Notes: generated by a model from the sequence alone, not told the origin. A stretch of DNA of 64,000 nucleotides from Portulaca oleracea (GCA_029582165.1 CM055887.1:11211190-11275189), one strand, 5' to 3'; positions 22,280-34,459 are shown, counted from the first letter of the stretch. Program-made: numbers and translations.

Positions 22280-23734
22280 TGATAAGCGTATTTGATATAT
22301 ATGTGATCTTGGGTTATTTAGAGTATATTTGAGTGATTATTGATGTGAATGTATTATTTTTATACTCGAATTCTCTATTTTATGCTTGGTTGAAGTTTGA
22401 CATAGTTTTGTAGGAAATTGGTGTTAAAGTGAAGAAATCAAGCTTAAAATCAAGTGTATGGAGTCCAAGAGGATCACATTTGAAGAATAAATCTACCCCA
22501 AGGCCCAAACTTAGGCCCAAGAAGACATTGGATGCCGCCTGACATCAACACGGGTGAGAAAAGACCCAAAACGACCCGTTTCAGCCTCCAGAAAGTCCAG
22601 AAAATGGTTCCAGTGACCAACACGGTCCGTGTCCCTTTAACACGACCCGTGTTGAATGCAGCACGGTCCATGTTGACCTGGGATCACCCGTGTTAGCCTT
22701 GTTTAATGCAAAAATGGCGTTTCGGTTGCTCATAATGCTATATAATTGATGTATCCGGCTGTTTTTGCGGTCATTCATTCTCATTCATCATCATCCTCAT
22801 CATCATATTCATCCATCCTTTCATCCATATTTCCATCCACATTCATCCATTGTGAAGATAGAGAGATTGGTTGAGTTTTGGAAGATCGGTTCTCAAGAAT
22901 TGTAGAGAAGTGGAGGAGCAAAAGTCCCCGCTGATCAACATTCATGCAAGGATTGAACTCCAACTCGGTTTATTCCTCTTTCTTATAGTTTCCATGCATA
23001 TTAGAATAGATTTTCATATGTTTTGTTATTCGAACATAAGTAGTGAGTAGTTTCCTTTAGTTTGGGGGATAAACCCTTATTAGTTTCTCTTATGGATTGA
23101 GTTTTGTTGGATTGAACAAGTTTGTTTATCTAGTTTGAATGCATTTTATTTATCTTTTGATTATGTATGTCATTGCTTTTGTTTGCGCACTATTACATTG
23201 GTTATAGATTGTTCAATGAAGGACCGAACGGAGAAATTCGATAATCGGAACCCTTAGGACTAAACTAGTATATGAAGTGAACTAGAGATAGAAGAATTTG
23301 TAACAAGGGATCATTGGATAATTTGATATTTAACTTAGATAAAATTGACACAATAAAGAGTCCAATAGATCAATTTTACTAAGCAATCCGTTTCATTGCC
23401 AAAAGCTCGCTACGGAATACATTATGCGATTATCGACCCTAAAATGTACCAAATTAGTGGCATACATGTTCAATCCACTTGTTTGATTCATAGAGTTAAT
23501 TAGGTTTTATCCCCTGAACGCTTTTCTCATATTGATTAATCCAAGTAAATTGTGTTAATATTTATTGGTTTTACCCTTTTTAGTGATTAGAAATAGAAAT
23601 AGTTTTTCACTATCAAAAAACCCGACCGATTTAGCAATCATATAGGAAGCTAGTTTGGTGCGTAGTTAGCATAGTCCCTGTGGGATCGACCTTGATATTT
23701 GCTACACGTACACCCGTGCACTTGCGGCTTATCA
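22280..23734 (+). repeat. extra Athila-like LTR, inverted relative to the element
   Basis: It runs from TGATAAGCGTATTTGA to TTGCGGCTTATCA, 1,455 bp, and is the reverse complement of the LTRs at 23752-25178 and 33006-34459 with scattered differences. It contains several ACACGG/CCGTGTT motifs near 22615-22700. The outer end coincides exactly with the CCTAC duplication. Confidence 0.9.
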
Positions 23735-23756
23735 AGTTTTTAACGCCGTTGTCGGG
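23735..23756 (+). other. primer-site remnant and inverted junction
   Basis: AGTTTTTAACGCCGTTGTCG directly follows the inverted LTR. The element's own primer site, read on the minus strand at 33005-32985, is AGTTTTTGGCGCCGTTGCCG, so three C/G-to-T/A type changes separate them. The sequence then passes into GGGTGTACGTG of the oppositely oriented LTR. The two parts overlap by a few bases (CGGG). Confidence 0.8.
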
Positions 23757-25178
23757 TGTACGTGTAGCAAATATCAAGGTCGATCCCACAGGGACTTTGC
23801 TAACTACACAAACAACTAGCTTCCTATGTGATTACTAAATCGGTCGGGTTTTTTGATTGTGAAAAACTATTTCTACTTCTAATCACTAAAAAGGGCAAAA
23901 CCAACAAATACTCACACAATTTACTTGGATTAATCAATATGAGAAAAGTGTTCAGGGGATAAAACCTAAGTAACTCTATGAATCAAACAAGTGGATTGAA
24001 CATATATGTCACTAATTTGGTACATTTTAGGGTCGATAATCGCATAATGTATTCCGTAGCGAGCTTTTGGCAATGAAACGGATTGCTTAGTAAAATTGAT
24101 CTATTGAACTCTTTATTGTGTCAATTTTATCTAAGTTAAATATCAAATTATCCAATGACCCTTAGTTACAAAGTCTTCTATCTCTAGTTCACTTCATATA
24201 CTAGTTTAGTCCTAAGGGTTTTGATCATCGAATTTCTCCGTTCGGTCCTTCATTCAACAATCTATAACCATGCTAATGGTGCGCAAACAAAAGCAATGAT
24301 ATACATAATCAAAAGATAAATAAAATGCATTCAAACTAGATAAACAAACTTGTTCAATCCAACAAAACTCAATACATAAGAGAAACTAATAAGGGTTTAT
24401 CCCCCAAACTAAAAGAAACTACTCAATACTCATGTTCGAATAACAAAACATATGAAAATCTATTCTAATATGCATGGAAACTATAAGAAAGAGGAATAAA
24501 CCGAGTTGGATTTCAATCCTTGCTTGAATGTTGATCTGCGGGGACTTTTGCTCCTCCACTTCTCTCCAATTCTTGAGAACCGATCTTCCAAAACTCAACC
24601 AATCTCTCTATCTTCACAACGAATGAATGTGGATGGAAATATGGATGAAAGGGTGGATGAATATGATGATGAGGATGATGATTAATGAGAATGAGAATGA
24701 ATGACCGCAAAAACAGCCGGATACATCAATTATATAGCATTAAGAGCAACCGAAACCCCGTTTTTGCATTAAACACGGCCAACACGGGTGATCCCAGGTC
24801 AACACGGACCGTGCTGCATTCAACACGGGTCGTGTTAAAGGGACATGGACCGTATTGGTCACTTGAACCATTTTCTGGACTTTCCGAGGAAGCGGTCGTT
24901 TGGGTCTTTTCTCACCGTGTTGATGTCGGCGACATCAATGTCTTCGGGCCTAAGTTTGGGGGTAGATTTATTCTTCAAATGTGATCCTCTTGGACTCCAT
25001 ACACTTGATTTTAAGCTTGATTTCTTCACTTTAACACCAATTTCCTACAAAACTATACCAAACTCCAACCAAGCATAAAATAGAGAATTCGAGTATAAAA
25101 ATAATACATTCAGATCAATAATCGCTCAAATTTACTCTAAAAAACCCAAGATCACATATATATAAAATACACTTATCA
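23752..25178 (-). repeat. 3' LTR of the Athila-like element, truncated at its terminus
   Basis: On the minus strand it starts TGATAAGTGTATTTT at 25178 and stops at GTGTACCCG, missing about 20 terminal bases (the CACTTGCGGC...TATCA end) present in the other two copies. Confidence 0.9.
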
Positions 25179-25192
25179 AATCCCCCCATGCT
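25179..25192 (-). other. polypurine tract of the Athila-like element
   Basis: Minus strand GCATGGGGGGATT immediately precedes the 3' LTR. Near-identical tracts occur again at 27111-27124 and 31442-31455. Confidence 0.75.
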
Positions 25193-27460
25193 TATACCTT
25201 GTTTGTCCTTAAGCAAGGCTAAACTCACAAATAAAATAGAAAACAAAGAAAAGAACGAAAATAGAAAATAAACGGGACAAAACGACTCAAGTCAAAAAGA
25301 AAAAGTTTCAAAGCGAAAGTGAAAAATTTATTTACAAATCTCCTCAGGAAAGCATCAATAAGACATTCAATTAATCCAACTTAATCAAGCATAGCCCAAG
25401 TATGAACGAAAGTTTATATACAAGAGAAAATGAAACCATAAAAAGAATTACAAAAACCATACCTATCAAGATCAAACTAATCACCCTCCTAATCACAAAC
25501 GAAACAAGCAAGCACACAATAATTGATGAAACTAGGAAATTGAGAGCAATCTCACTTTAGGGAATGTGGAAACACTCTTCTCATTCGTTTAAAAATGAAT
25601 ATTCAATAAAGGTGCACTCAATACTCAATCACATAGCAACACTCTACTATAAGCTTGCAAATAATCTCAATTCTCTACTGCTAAAATGCAATGTACAAAT
25701 GATAATCAAGAGGACTTTCAAAAGGGTTGTAATGGGGCTAAGGTTAAAGGTAAGGAGCGGAATAAATTTGGGAAAGTGGAGCTAAAGCCAATTCTTGGAG
25801 CAAAAACATCACCAAATTCTCAATAAACTCTTACACCTTACATTCATATCAATGCATCCCAAAATCAAGTGGAACTTGCCTCAACTCAAAAGAAAGAAAC
25901 TATCAAACTATTAAACACTTTATTTCTTATTTTTTTTCATTTTTCTAATTTTTTTCTCTTCTTTATTCTTTTGTTTTTTTCTTTTTTTTCACTTTTTTTT
26001 TCTTTTCAATTCATAATCAAAGATATATACACTAATAAGGCAAATTTCCAACTCAACTCATATCAAGCTACAATGGGGAATAATCTCAAGATTTGCAACT
26101 TCACAACATCCCCAACAAAACCAAACCACAATTACGCCATAATCAACCCAACTTTTACACTCTAACACTCCAAGCAATGGCTTAAGGGTAAGATATTATA
26201 AATACGGTCATGGCTAAAAATGTAGTAATCAAAAGAAAGAGTGATACAAGGCTAAAAGAGGGGTTAAAAGCGGATATTAACATGTAAAGGGTGGCTTTTT
26301 GGCTTTGTAGCTAAAATATGTACAAAAGAATGCCTCTATCATATTACCAATGCACAAGAAAAAATGCAGTTTCAAAGAGATGCATCACAAGTTCTAGAGA
26401 ATGAAAACTATGGATGAGTCACACATGGAAAATATGAGACTAATAAAAATGATTAGCCATTGTAAGACTTTGTGGTCTCACGGGTAAAAGCTCTCAAATA
26501 AACCTAGCTCAAGTAGACGAATATGTGCACATGCCAAACTCACACCAAAAGATCATAAAAGGGAAATCAATCATCACTATCAAAGTACAATTCTAAACTC
26601 TCTATGTTTTCACAACTCTTTTCAAAACTTTAATTCACAAAAGGGCTATACAAGACTAAATCAAATCAAAAGAAAACTTATCTAGCTTTAATTCATCACC
26701 GGAGAATTTTATTCACTAAATCTATCTTAACCTAATTTTTTTCTTTTTCTTCTTTTTCAATTTTTTTTAAATTTTTCTGATTTATTTTTCAAAAACAAAA
26801 AACAAAAGTCAAATGAAAAACTAGAAAAGAAGGAATTAAAAACTAAGAAAAAGAAACAAAATAAAATCTAATATGATACTAACTAATGCAATTCTATGTG
26901 GATGCAAAAGATTTACAAATGATAACTAAAAACTAGATAAATCAAGAAGAAAAACTAAACTAAACTAAAGAAAAACTAAAGAAACAAAACTAAAACTAAA
27001 ACTAAAATAAAACTAGCAAACTAAAAGAAAATAAAAATTAAAGAAAAACAAAAATCAAATCATATACACAATATACACAAAGATAAGGACTCAAAATGTT
27101 CAAATTAATCCCCCCATGCTTGGACAAAGCATTGTCCGCAATGCATAAAACAAGAAGAAGCTAGCACGAAGGGGGAAAAACAGGACAAAGCATTGTCCGC
27201 ATCGCTTGCATCATCTCGAGCATGCGTGCTTGTTCGGCAGCTTGGGCGGCGTTGACTTGGTCAAGAAGGTCTAGCCTCTCGAAAAGGCGAGTTTGGTTTT
27301 ATAAAATTTGGTCCGAAGTGGTTCGAAAATAACCAAACTCATTTTCGCAATAAATTCTAAGGGAGGCATGGTCCGCACGCAAAGAATTAAAATTATCCTG
27401 GAAATCAAAAGCGGCGGCAGGACCTTCGTCGTCATCCCCGCCACCCTCGTGATGAGGAGG
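25193..27460. other. noncoding 3' interior of the Athila-like element
   Basis: A- and C-rich sequence with homopolymer T runs (25925-26000, 26735-26790) and AACTAAAACTAAAACTA-type repeats (26940-27060). No protein-coding frame was recognised. A second polypurine-like CATGGGGGGATT (minus) lies at 27111-27124, and AAGCATTGTCCGCA-type sequence occurs twice (about 27126 and 27186). Confidence 0.5.
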
Positions 27461-28490
27461 CTAAGGAACTTGGTCGGGAATAGGGTTAGGTTGTGGAATT
27501 GGTGCGTCAGGAAGGAAAAGATTATTCGGGAGCTCTTGTATAGTAAGGTTCGGATGAGGAAGCCTCATCAACTCATTGTTAGGGTACACCCACCAAACTT
27601 CTTCCCCTCTTAACTTGCACATTTTCATAGCGCTAATTTCCCTACCATCTAAGGTCATTGGGCCCTCTACCCTACCCCACTCGTGACGAGCCGGATTCCA
27701 ACCAAAGTGCCTAGCCAAAACCGTGAGCAACGCACCAATAACTATATCACCTTTTGTGTGAGATGTGATTCGGGGCTAAATGTAGAGCGAAAAGGGCGGT
27801 TGGGTTTACCTCGGGACGAGCATAATACATTCCCCAAACCGTATAGAGTTCTTCTAGGGCCGCTACATTCATACTATCCCCCCGACCAAATAACCCACAA
27901 GCCAAAATACGCTGCGTGTAACGAAACACGGGGTTCCGTATGTGAGTGCATTTAGACCTACTAGGATGGTAATCGTTCCTAGTTGTGGTGAACTGCCAAA
28001 ATACATTGGGGTTCCACTGGGCTAAAGGGGGCACATCTCGTGTGGCGACACTGTGGACAACAGGTAAACGAAAGATCTGAGCAAATTGGGCTATCGTCAA
28101 AATATGTTCCTCCTCATCTATCCTAAAGGTAATCCTACCCTCTTGTGTTCTAAGATTCACATCAAAAGTGCTAAGCACCTCTAGGGTAAGGTTCCGATAG
28201 GTCGGCTCTCTCATCCTCGCGAAATCTAACATCCCTTTCCTAGTTAAAAGCCATTCTACATCATCTAGCATGCCAGTTGATTGCAAAAACGGCTTATGCA
28301 TGTAACGTGTAGGGATGATATTACGCTTAGACAAAGCTAAGTAACGCTCAAATTGAACACCCTCTAGATTAAAGAGATTGTTACCTCGCGTTTGCCGGGA
28401 GGATGATCCCGCTTTGCCCTTGCCTTTGTCTTCGTTGTCCCCCTTGCGCTTCTTTGACGCTTGCTCCTCACCACGCGAAGTCCTGACCAT
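27461..28490 (-). pseudogene. Athila ORF1-like frame (env position)
   Basis: A 247-codon frame (28490-27747) starts MVRTSRGEEQASKKRKGD, with a basic low-complexity N-terminus, followed by a globular region with FERYLALSKRNIIPTRYM, LTLEVLSTFDVNL and ITFRIDEEEHILTIAQFA. This pattern fits the Athila ORF1 / 'putative plant transposon protein' families found 3' of gag-pol in Athila elements. After a one-base shift near 27745 the frame goes on as GDIVIGALLTVLARHFGWNP to a stop at 27461. No signal peptide or membrane segment is evident, so an envelope function is not supported. Its role is unknown. Confidence 0.55.
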
Positions 28491-30180
28491 CTTTTATTCA
28501 AAATATACAAGCTAAAAAGTTAGTGATATACAAAGGATAACAAAGAAAAGCTAAGTAAACTAAGAAACTTAAGACCTAAACTAATCCTAGACTTATGTAC
28601 ATATGACTTAAATCAATTTAAATTCTAAAGTATCTAAGACCCTTAAACTCCTAAACACTACTAATTAAGATAATCTAGACTAAGTCGAAGTCAAATTCTA
28701 ATGAACTAAAGACTCTCACTAAACTAACTAAGTTAGACTACTCTAGGCACTTAACATATACATATACATATACATATACAAGAAGTTAAGCATGCTAGTT
28801 AATCCAACACTTCAACATATACAACATTATACAACACTAAAACTCCAAAATTAGAGACTAAACCTATTTAAAATAAGTTAAGTCAAAACTAAACTAAGCT
28901 AAGGCCTTAATAACTAAAGTAAACTAAAATCAGAAAACATAAGCTAAACTAAACTAATACTAAGTTAAACAACTAACTTAAGATAAGAAAACAACTAATG
29001 TACACCCTAAACAAAACTAAAACAGAAAACAAAACTAAAAACAAAACAAAATTAACAAACTAAATCAAAAGAAATAAACTAAAACAAAGAAACAACATTT
29101 ATACAAGAAATTCACACTTCAAAAAGCTTGAAACATAACAATAGTGGACAACAATGGAGATTCACATATTATACACAAAAATTAAAACTAAAAACGAAAA
29201 TATAAAACGAAAATAAACTAAATAAAACAAAGAAATTAGAAAAACCAAACTTTGTTACACTTGAAGAGGGAGAAAAGAGCTTGAAGGGAGATGAAAATGG
29301 AGGTATTTGGTTATGGAGGTGGAATGGGATGAAAAAGAAGTGAAAGGAATGAGAATGAAATTGGTGGGATCTGAAAGAGGAAGGAAAAAGATGAAGAATG
29401 GAGGAAATTGGGTGAGAAATGAGGGAGATGGAGCAAAAAGAGTGATGGAGGAATAGGGTTATGGTTATGGATGTTGAGGGAGATGGAGGAAGAAGAAAGA
29501 GTTAGAGAGGGAGTACAGTTAGGGTTAGCACGAGTGAAAAGGGTGGAAAACGGACGAATTAATAAAAGGAAAAGAGAGGGGCGTGAAAACGAGCGAAAAG
29601 CCCGTGTTACCTGGACGTGGGGCTCAACACAGATCGTGTTGAGTCAACACAGTCCGTGTTGGCCCGTGTTCACAAAATTTAACCCTCTAGAAGGCAATAT
29701 GGGTCGTGCTAGGGTCAGCACGATCCGTGTTGGGCTTGTTCTTCGCCTTTTTCGCCTGGGCTCGAATCCCCTTGGCGTCATCTCCTCCATTTTTATTTTT
29801 CCTCTCTTTTTTCACTCATTTTTTTTCTCTTTTATTTTTCCTCACTCACTCTCAATCTCTTTTTTATTTTCAAACTCTATTTTTCTCTCCTCTCTTTTTT
29901 TCAAACTCTCTTCTTTCTCTTTATTTTTCATTTATTTTTTATTTTTTTCTAAAACTAATACCTCAAAAATGAAAAATAAAATATAAACCCTAGAAAAATC
30001 CTAGAAAAAGAAAATACAAAGGAGAAAATTTTCTAAAAAAAAACCTAGAAAAATTAAAATAAATCAAAGAAAAAACCTAAAAATTCTAGAAAAAGAAGGG
30101 AAAATAAGGAAAAATCAAAATAAAAGGAAGAAAAATAAGGAAAAATTTTAGAAAATCCTAAAAAATGAAAATAAATCGAA
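28491..30180. other. noncoding interior between ORF1-like frame and gag-protease
   Basis: This is where polymerase genes would be expected, but the sequence is AACTAA-rich and A-rich with no conserved frame. A (CATATA)n tract is at 28749-28779. The block 29600-29745 is GC-richer and holds repeated CCGTGTT/AACACGG-type motifs like those in the LTRs. T-rich then A-rich tracts follow (29785-30180). Confidence 0.5.
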
Positions 30181-31480
30181 AAAAAAACTTGGGTTGCCTC
30201 CCAAGAAGCGCTTGTTTAACGTTCTAAGCTAGACAAGGTACCTCTCAACTGGGCGAATAGTCCATAATTCGATAGCCAAAGGCTTTAGGTGCTCCATCTT
30301 GCATAGTACCTCCAAACATCTTCAAATTGACCCTACAGTTTGGGTCAAACTCATCACCTCCTTCAGAAATGGAGGGATCACCATCATCAAACATGAAAAT
30401 CTCATTGAAAACACCCTTGTTAAAAGCATAAGGCACGTTCTTAATGATGTTAGGTGGGGGCAAAAATTTTTTTATTCCCACCCTTGCATCGGCAAGTTCA
30501 TGACCTTTATCAATAAATAAACCACAAGGATTTTAAACAAAATAATCATGAGACTTATCAAGGTTTTCACCTTCAACATCACGCACACAATCATCATGTT
30601 TCTCACAAACCAAACCATCAACATGCTTATCCTTCTCACATAGCACATCAACACCAAAAGGGGAAACTTCCCGTGGCAAAACATCACAGAATAAGTCAAA
30701 TTCTAATTCATGTTCCCCTATCCTAAACTTCATCTTCCCACATTGTACATCTATGACACACCCTACGGTAGCAAGAAAAGGTCTCCCCAAAATGATTTTG
30801 GTACGGGAATCCTCGGGCATATCAAGAATGACAAAATCAATTGGCACATAACAATCACCTACCTTAAGGGGAAAGTCCTCCAAAATACCCTTAGGGTACT
30901 TAATAGAACGATCCGCCTTTTGCAATGACATGGTAGTTGGTCTCAACTCTCCTAGGTTCAACCATTCATACAAAGAATAGGGCATTAAGCTTACACTAGA
31001 ACCCACATCACACAAAGCTCGGTCAACGGTAAAACTACCTAGGCCACATGGGATATTAAAGCTCCCTGGGTCCTTAAGCTTAGGAGTAAACTTGTTAAGA
31101 ACCACGAAACTACACTCTTCAGTCAATACAACTTCCTCAATTTCCTCAATTTTCCTCTTTTTAGAGAGGATTTCTTTCAAAAACTTTGCATACAAAGGCA
31201 TTTGAGATAAAAACATCCAAAAACGGCACATTCACATTCAATTGCTTTAACATATTAAAGAACTTGCCGAATTTTGCATCTAATTTAGCCTTAGCATATC
31301 TTTGAGGAAAAGGAAGTGGTGGTTTGTAAACTCTAGGTGGAGATGAAGGTTGGGTTTCGGTGTTCTCTTTTGAAGGCTCACTCTCAAGGTATTTCTCTCT
31401 CTCAATCCCATCAACCTTCTCACTAGACTTCTTAACCTCAACCCCCCCATGCTTAGCATTTGGCATGCTAGGTCCCTCAT
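30181..31480 (-). pseudogene. Athila-like aspartic protease and flanking gag-pro 3' part
   Basis: The frame 31231-30533 carries RALCDVGSSVSLMP, the Athila-type active site (DxG followed by S), then ADRSIKYPKG and TKIILGRPFLATVG, the hydrophobic-GRP flap partner. Upstream, in another frame (31466-31161), are RYAKAKLDAKFGKFF and VPFLD, the gag-pro linker usual in this lineage, so frameshifts fall near 31480 and 31215. Downstream, 30481-30245 encodes FDPNCRVNLKMFGGTMQDG and FGYRIMDYSP, the usual tail of these non-autonomous frames. It should cleave Gag in the virus-like particle, but the frame breaks make it a pseudogene. No reverse transcriptase follows. Confidence 0.75.
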
Positions 31481-32857
31481 ATTGTTCCCACTCCTCAAAA
31501 TAATGGCATTACATTGGGCATTAGGGTTAGGAATGGGTTGTTCGGGAAGTGATCCCGAAGGAGGGGAAAAAGTGCTAGCTTGGTTGGCCAATCGAGTCTC
31601 AAACATTTGGTTTTGGGAGGTCAAAAAGTCTACTCTAGAGGCCAAGGCTTTGATCACATCATCTTGCCTTTGTTGATGCTCAAACTGTCTTTGTTGGGAT
31701 TTAAGGACACCATCTAACATGACCTCTATAGTCTTTAGGTCTTGGATTTGGGGTTGGGGTTGTTGGGTAGGCCTTTGTCCTTGTCCTTGTTGGGCACCCA
31801 AATGATTATTGTTTCGGTAAGAAAAATTCGGGTGATTTCTCAAACCGGGGTGATATGCATTCGGGTTACCAACATAATTGGCTTGTTCATTAGGCTCTCC
31901 ACTTTCCACACCACTAGGACAATGCAATGTTGCATTCTCAAAAGAATGACACGATGCACATTGAGGTTGAGGGGGAGGGGTAGCATTCACATTCATTCTA
32001 TCCATCTTTTCAGTAATAGCATCTAATTTTGCGGATAAAAGAGTGATAGCATCTACCTTATACTTACCTCCCGTTCGTGCGGAACGGGGCTTAGACCATT
32101 GGTAGCTATTCACGGACATTTGCTCGATGAGTTCATGGAGCTCTTCCACGGTCTTGCTCATGATGTCACCTCCCGCCGCTGCCAAGATGTTGGCCCTCAA
32201 ATTGTCATCCACTCCGTTGTAGAACGCTTGAATCGGCACCCAAGGCTCAAAACCATGTTGGGGGCATTGCCTCAAGAGGTCCTTGAACCTCTCCCATGCA
32301 TCGTAGAAGCTCTCTCCCGGTTCTTGTGCGAATGTGGAAATTTGGTTCCTTAGGCTTGTCAACTTGCTAGGCGAAAAGTATTTCGCCACGAATGCACTAG
32401 CAAGTTGGTCAAAGGTGGTGAAGGGGGTGGTCGCCGGTAGGGAATCCAACCATTCCCAAGCCTTCCCTTCTAGTGAGAAAGGGAAAAGTCGAAGTTTGAT
32501 TGCGTCCTCCGTCGCTCCATTCGCCTTGAACGTCTCACAAGCTTGCCGAAAGATGCGGAGATGCCGGTTGGGGTCTTCATTGGGAAGGCCATGAAAAGGT
32601 GAGGCCTTCACTAAGTTGATGAGTGAGCTCTTCAACTCAAAGTCATGTGCGTCCACTCCCGGCGCGTTGATGGTCGTGGGTTGATTCGCGACTGGGGGAG
32701 TCACGCATTGCCCAAAAGTACGTCTCGGTTGGGCCATCTTCGGTTCTTCCTCGGCTTCTTCTTGCCTCCTTGCTTGCTCTATTCGCTGCCGCTTCCGCCT
32801 TGAACGGAAGGTTCTTCCTAACTTCGGATCAAACTCGAATAGCGGTGCCTTTTGCAT
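31280..32857 (-). CDS. gag: Athila-like Gag (capsid, Retrotrans_gag)
   Basis: The longest frame in the window. I place the start at the ATG at 32857 (MQKAPLFEFDPKLGRT). The frame is open for 15 codons further upstream without an ATG. An Arg/Gln/Glu-rich N-terminus is followed by the Retrotrans_gag core: RLFPFSLEGKAWEWLDSLP, TTFDQLASAFVAKYF, FYDAWERFKDLLRQCPQHGF and FYNGVDD. Near residues 310-325 is CASCHSFENATLHCP, a CCHC-type knuckle in which the usual His is Asn. A Gln-rich region (GQRPTQQPQPQIQDLK) and a coil follow. After ILRSGNN the frame shifts near 31480, so the last ~65 codons of this frame are out of register with protease. Gag would form the virus-like particle and pack RNA; this non-autonomous copy could at best supply or use Gag in trans. 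Confidence 0.8.
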   Translation of the reverse strand: MQKAPLFEFDPKLGRTFRSRRKRQRIEQARRQEEAEEEPKMAQPRRTFGQCVTPPVANQPTTINAPGVDAHDFELKSSLINLVKASPFHGLPNEDPNRHLRIFRQACETFKANGATEDAIKLRLFPFSLEGKAWEWLDSLPATTPFTTFDQLASAFVAKYFSPSKLTSLRNQISTFAQEPGESFYDAWERFKDLLRQCPQHGFEPWVPIQAFYNGVDDNLRANILAAAGGDIMSKTVEELHELIEQMSVNSYQWSKPRSARTGGKYKVDAITLLSAKLDAITEKMDRMNVNATPPPQPQCASCHSFENATLHCPSGVESGEPNEQANYVGNPNAYHPGLRNHPNFSYRNNNHLGAQQGQGQRPTQQPQPQIQDLKTIEVMLDGVLKSQQRQFEHQQRQDDVIKALASRVDFLTSQNQMFETRLANQASTFSPPSGSLPEQPIPNPNAQCNAIILRSGNNMRDLACQMLSMGGLRLRSLVRRLMGLRERNTLRVSLQKRTPKPNLHLHLEFTNHHFLFLKDMLRLN

Positions 32858-32980
32858 ACACCGATGGAAAACCTTGCAAGAGACAAAAACAAGAGCAACC
32901 AAGGAAGATCAAACCGGAAAAATAAAAGAAAATGATCTAGTCAATCTAAGGATATTCGTTCGGTGGCGGCTAGGGACAAA

Positions 32981-33005
32981 GTCCTCGGCAACGGCGCCAA
33001 AAACT
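32981..33005 (-). other. primer-binding site of the Athila-like element
   Basis: Read on the minus strand, TGGCGCCGTTGCCGAGGAC lies six bases after the 5' LTR. This TGGCGCCGTTGCC form is the tRNA-derived primer site known for Athila-type elements (tRNA-Asp is usually cited). Confidence 0.75.
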
Positions 33006-34459
33006 TGATACGCCGCAAGTGCACGGGTGTACGTGTAGCAAATATAAAGGTCGATCCCACAGGGACTTTGCTAACTACACACCAAACTAGCTTCCTATGT
33101 GATTGCTAAATCGGTCGGGTTTTTTGATAGTGAAAAACTATTTCTATTTCTAATCACTAAAAAGGGCAAAACCAACAAATATTCACACAATTTACTTGGA
33201 TTAATCAATATGAGAAAAGCGTTCATGGGATAAAACCTAAGTAACTCTATGAATTAAACAAGTGGATTGAACATGTATGTCACTAATTTGGTACATTTTA
33301 GGGTCGATAATCACATAATGTATTCCGTAGCGAGCTTTTGGTAATGAACGGATTGCTTAGTAAAATTGATCTATTGGACTCTTTATTGTGTCAATTTTAT
33401 CTAAGTTAAATATCAAATTATCCAATGACCCCTAGTTACAAAGTCTTATATCTCTAGTTCACTTCATATACTAGTTTAATCCTAAGGGTTCCGATTATCG
33501 AATTTCTCCGTTCGGTCCTTCATTCAACAATCTATAACCATGCTAATGGTGCGCAAACAAAAGCAATGACATACATAATCAAAGGATAAATAAAATGCAT
33601 TCAAACTAGATAAACAAACTTGTTCAATCCAACAAAACTCAATCAATAAGAGAAACTAATAAGGGTTTAACCCCCAAACTAAAAGAAACTACTCACTACT
33701 CATGTTTGAATAACAAAACATATGAAAATCTATTTTAATATGCAAGGAAACTATAAGAAAGAGGAATAAACCGAGTTGGATTTCAATCCTTGCTTGAATG
33801 TTGATCCGCGGGGACTTTTGCTCCTCCACTTCTCTCCAATTCTTGAGAACTGATCTTCCAAAACTCAACCAATCTCTCTATCTTCACAATGGATGAATGT
33901 GGATGGAAATATGGATGAAAGGATGGATGAATATGATGATGAGGATGATGATGAATGAGAATGAATGACCGCAAAAACATTCGGATACATCAATTATATA
34001 GCATTAAGAGCAACCGAAACCCCATTTTTGCATTAAACACGGCCAACACGGGTGATCCCAGGTCAACACGGACCGTGCTGCATTCAACACGGGTCGTGTT
34101 GAAGGGACACGGACCGTATTGGTCACTTGAACCATTTTCTGGACTTTCTGGAGGCTGAAACGGGTCGTTTTGGGTCTTTTCTCACCCGTGTTGATGTCAG
34201 GCGACATCCAATGTCTTCTTGGGCCTAAGTTAGGGCCTTGGGGTAGATTTATTCTTCAAATGTGATCCTCTTGGACTCCATACACTTGATTTTAAGCTTG
34301 ATTTCTTCACTTTAATACCAATTTCCTACAAAACTATGCCAAACTTCAACCAAGCATAAAATAGAGAATTCGAGTATAAAAATAATACATTCATATCAAT
34401 AATCACTCAAATTTACTCTAAATAACCGAAGATCACATATATATAAAATACGCTTATCA
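33006..34459 (-). repeat. 5' LTR of the Athila-like element
   Basis: 1,454 bp. The outer end is TGATAAGCG on the minus strand beside CCTAC (34460-34464). The interior contains ACACGGACCGTGCTG, AACACGGGTCGTGTT and similar near-palindromic motifs at 34035-34110. Confidence 0.9.

Larger units (their letters stand above)
22280..34459 (-). mobile_element. Athila-like Ty3/gypsy element with an extra inverted LTR at its left end
   Basis: The whole 12.2-kb unit is bracketed by one perfect 5-bp duplication, CCTAC (22275-22279 and 34460-34464). On the minus strand the order is 5' LTR (34459-33006), primer site, gag, protease, Athila ORF1-like frame, polypurine tract, 3' LTR (25178-23752), and then an additional full LTR with its primer site in the opposite orientation (22280-23754). 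Both outer ends therefore read TGATAAGCG inward. Reverse transcriptase, RNase H and integrase are absent. It sits in the CACTA element between the two transposase exon blocks. Confidence 0.85.

Noticed and set aside
27461..28490. Retroviral-type envelope gene
   Set aside because: It occupies the env position, but I see no signal peptide, membrane span or cleavage site; Athila ORF1-like is the better match.
28491..30180. Hidden reverse transcriptase or integrase in the Athila-like element
   Set aside because: No YxDD-type, HHCC or DDE pattern could be found on the minus strand; the sequence is low-complexity.
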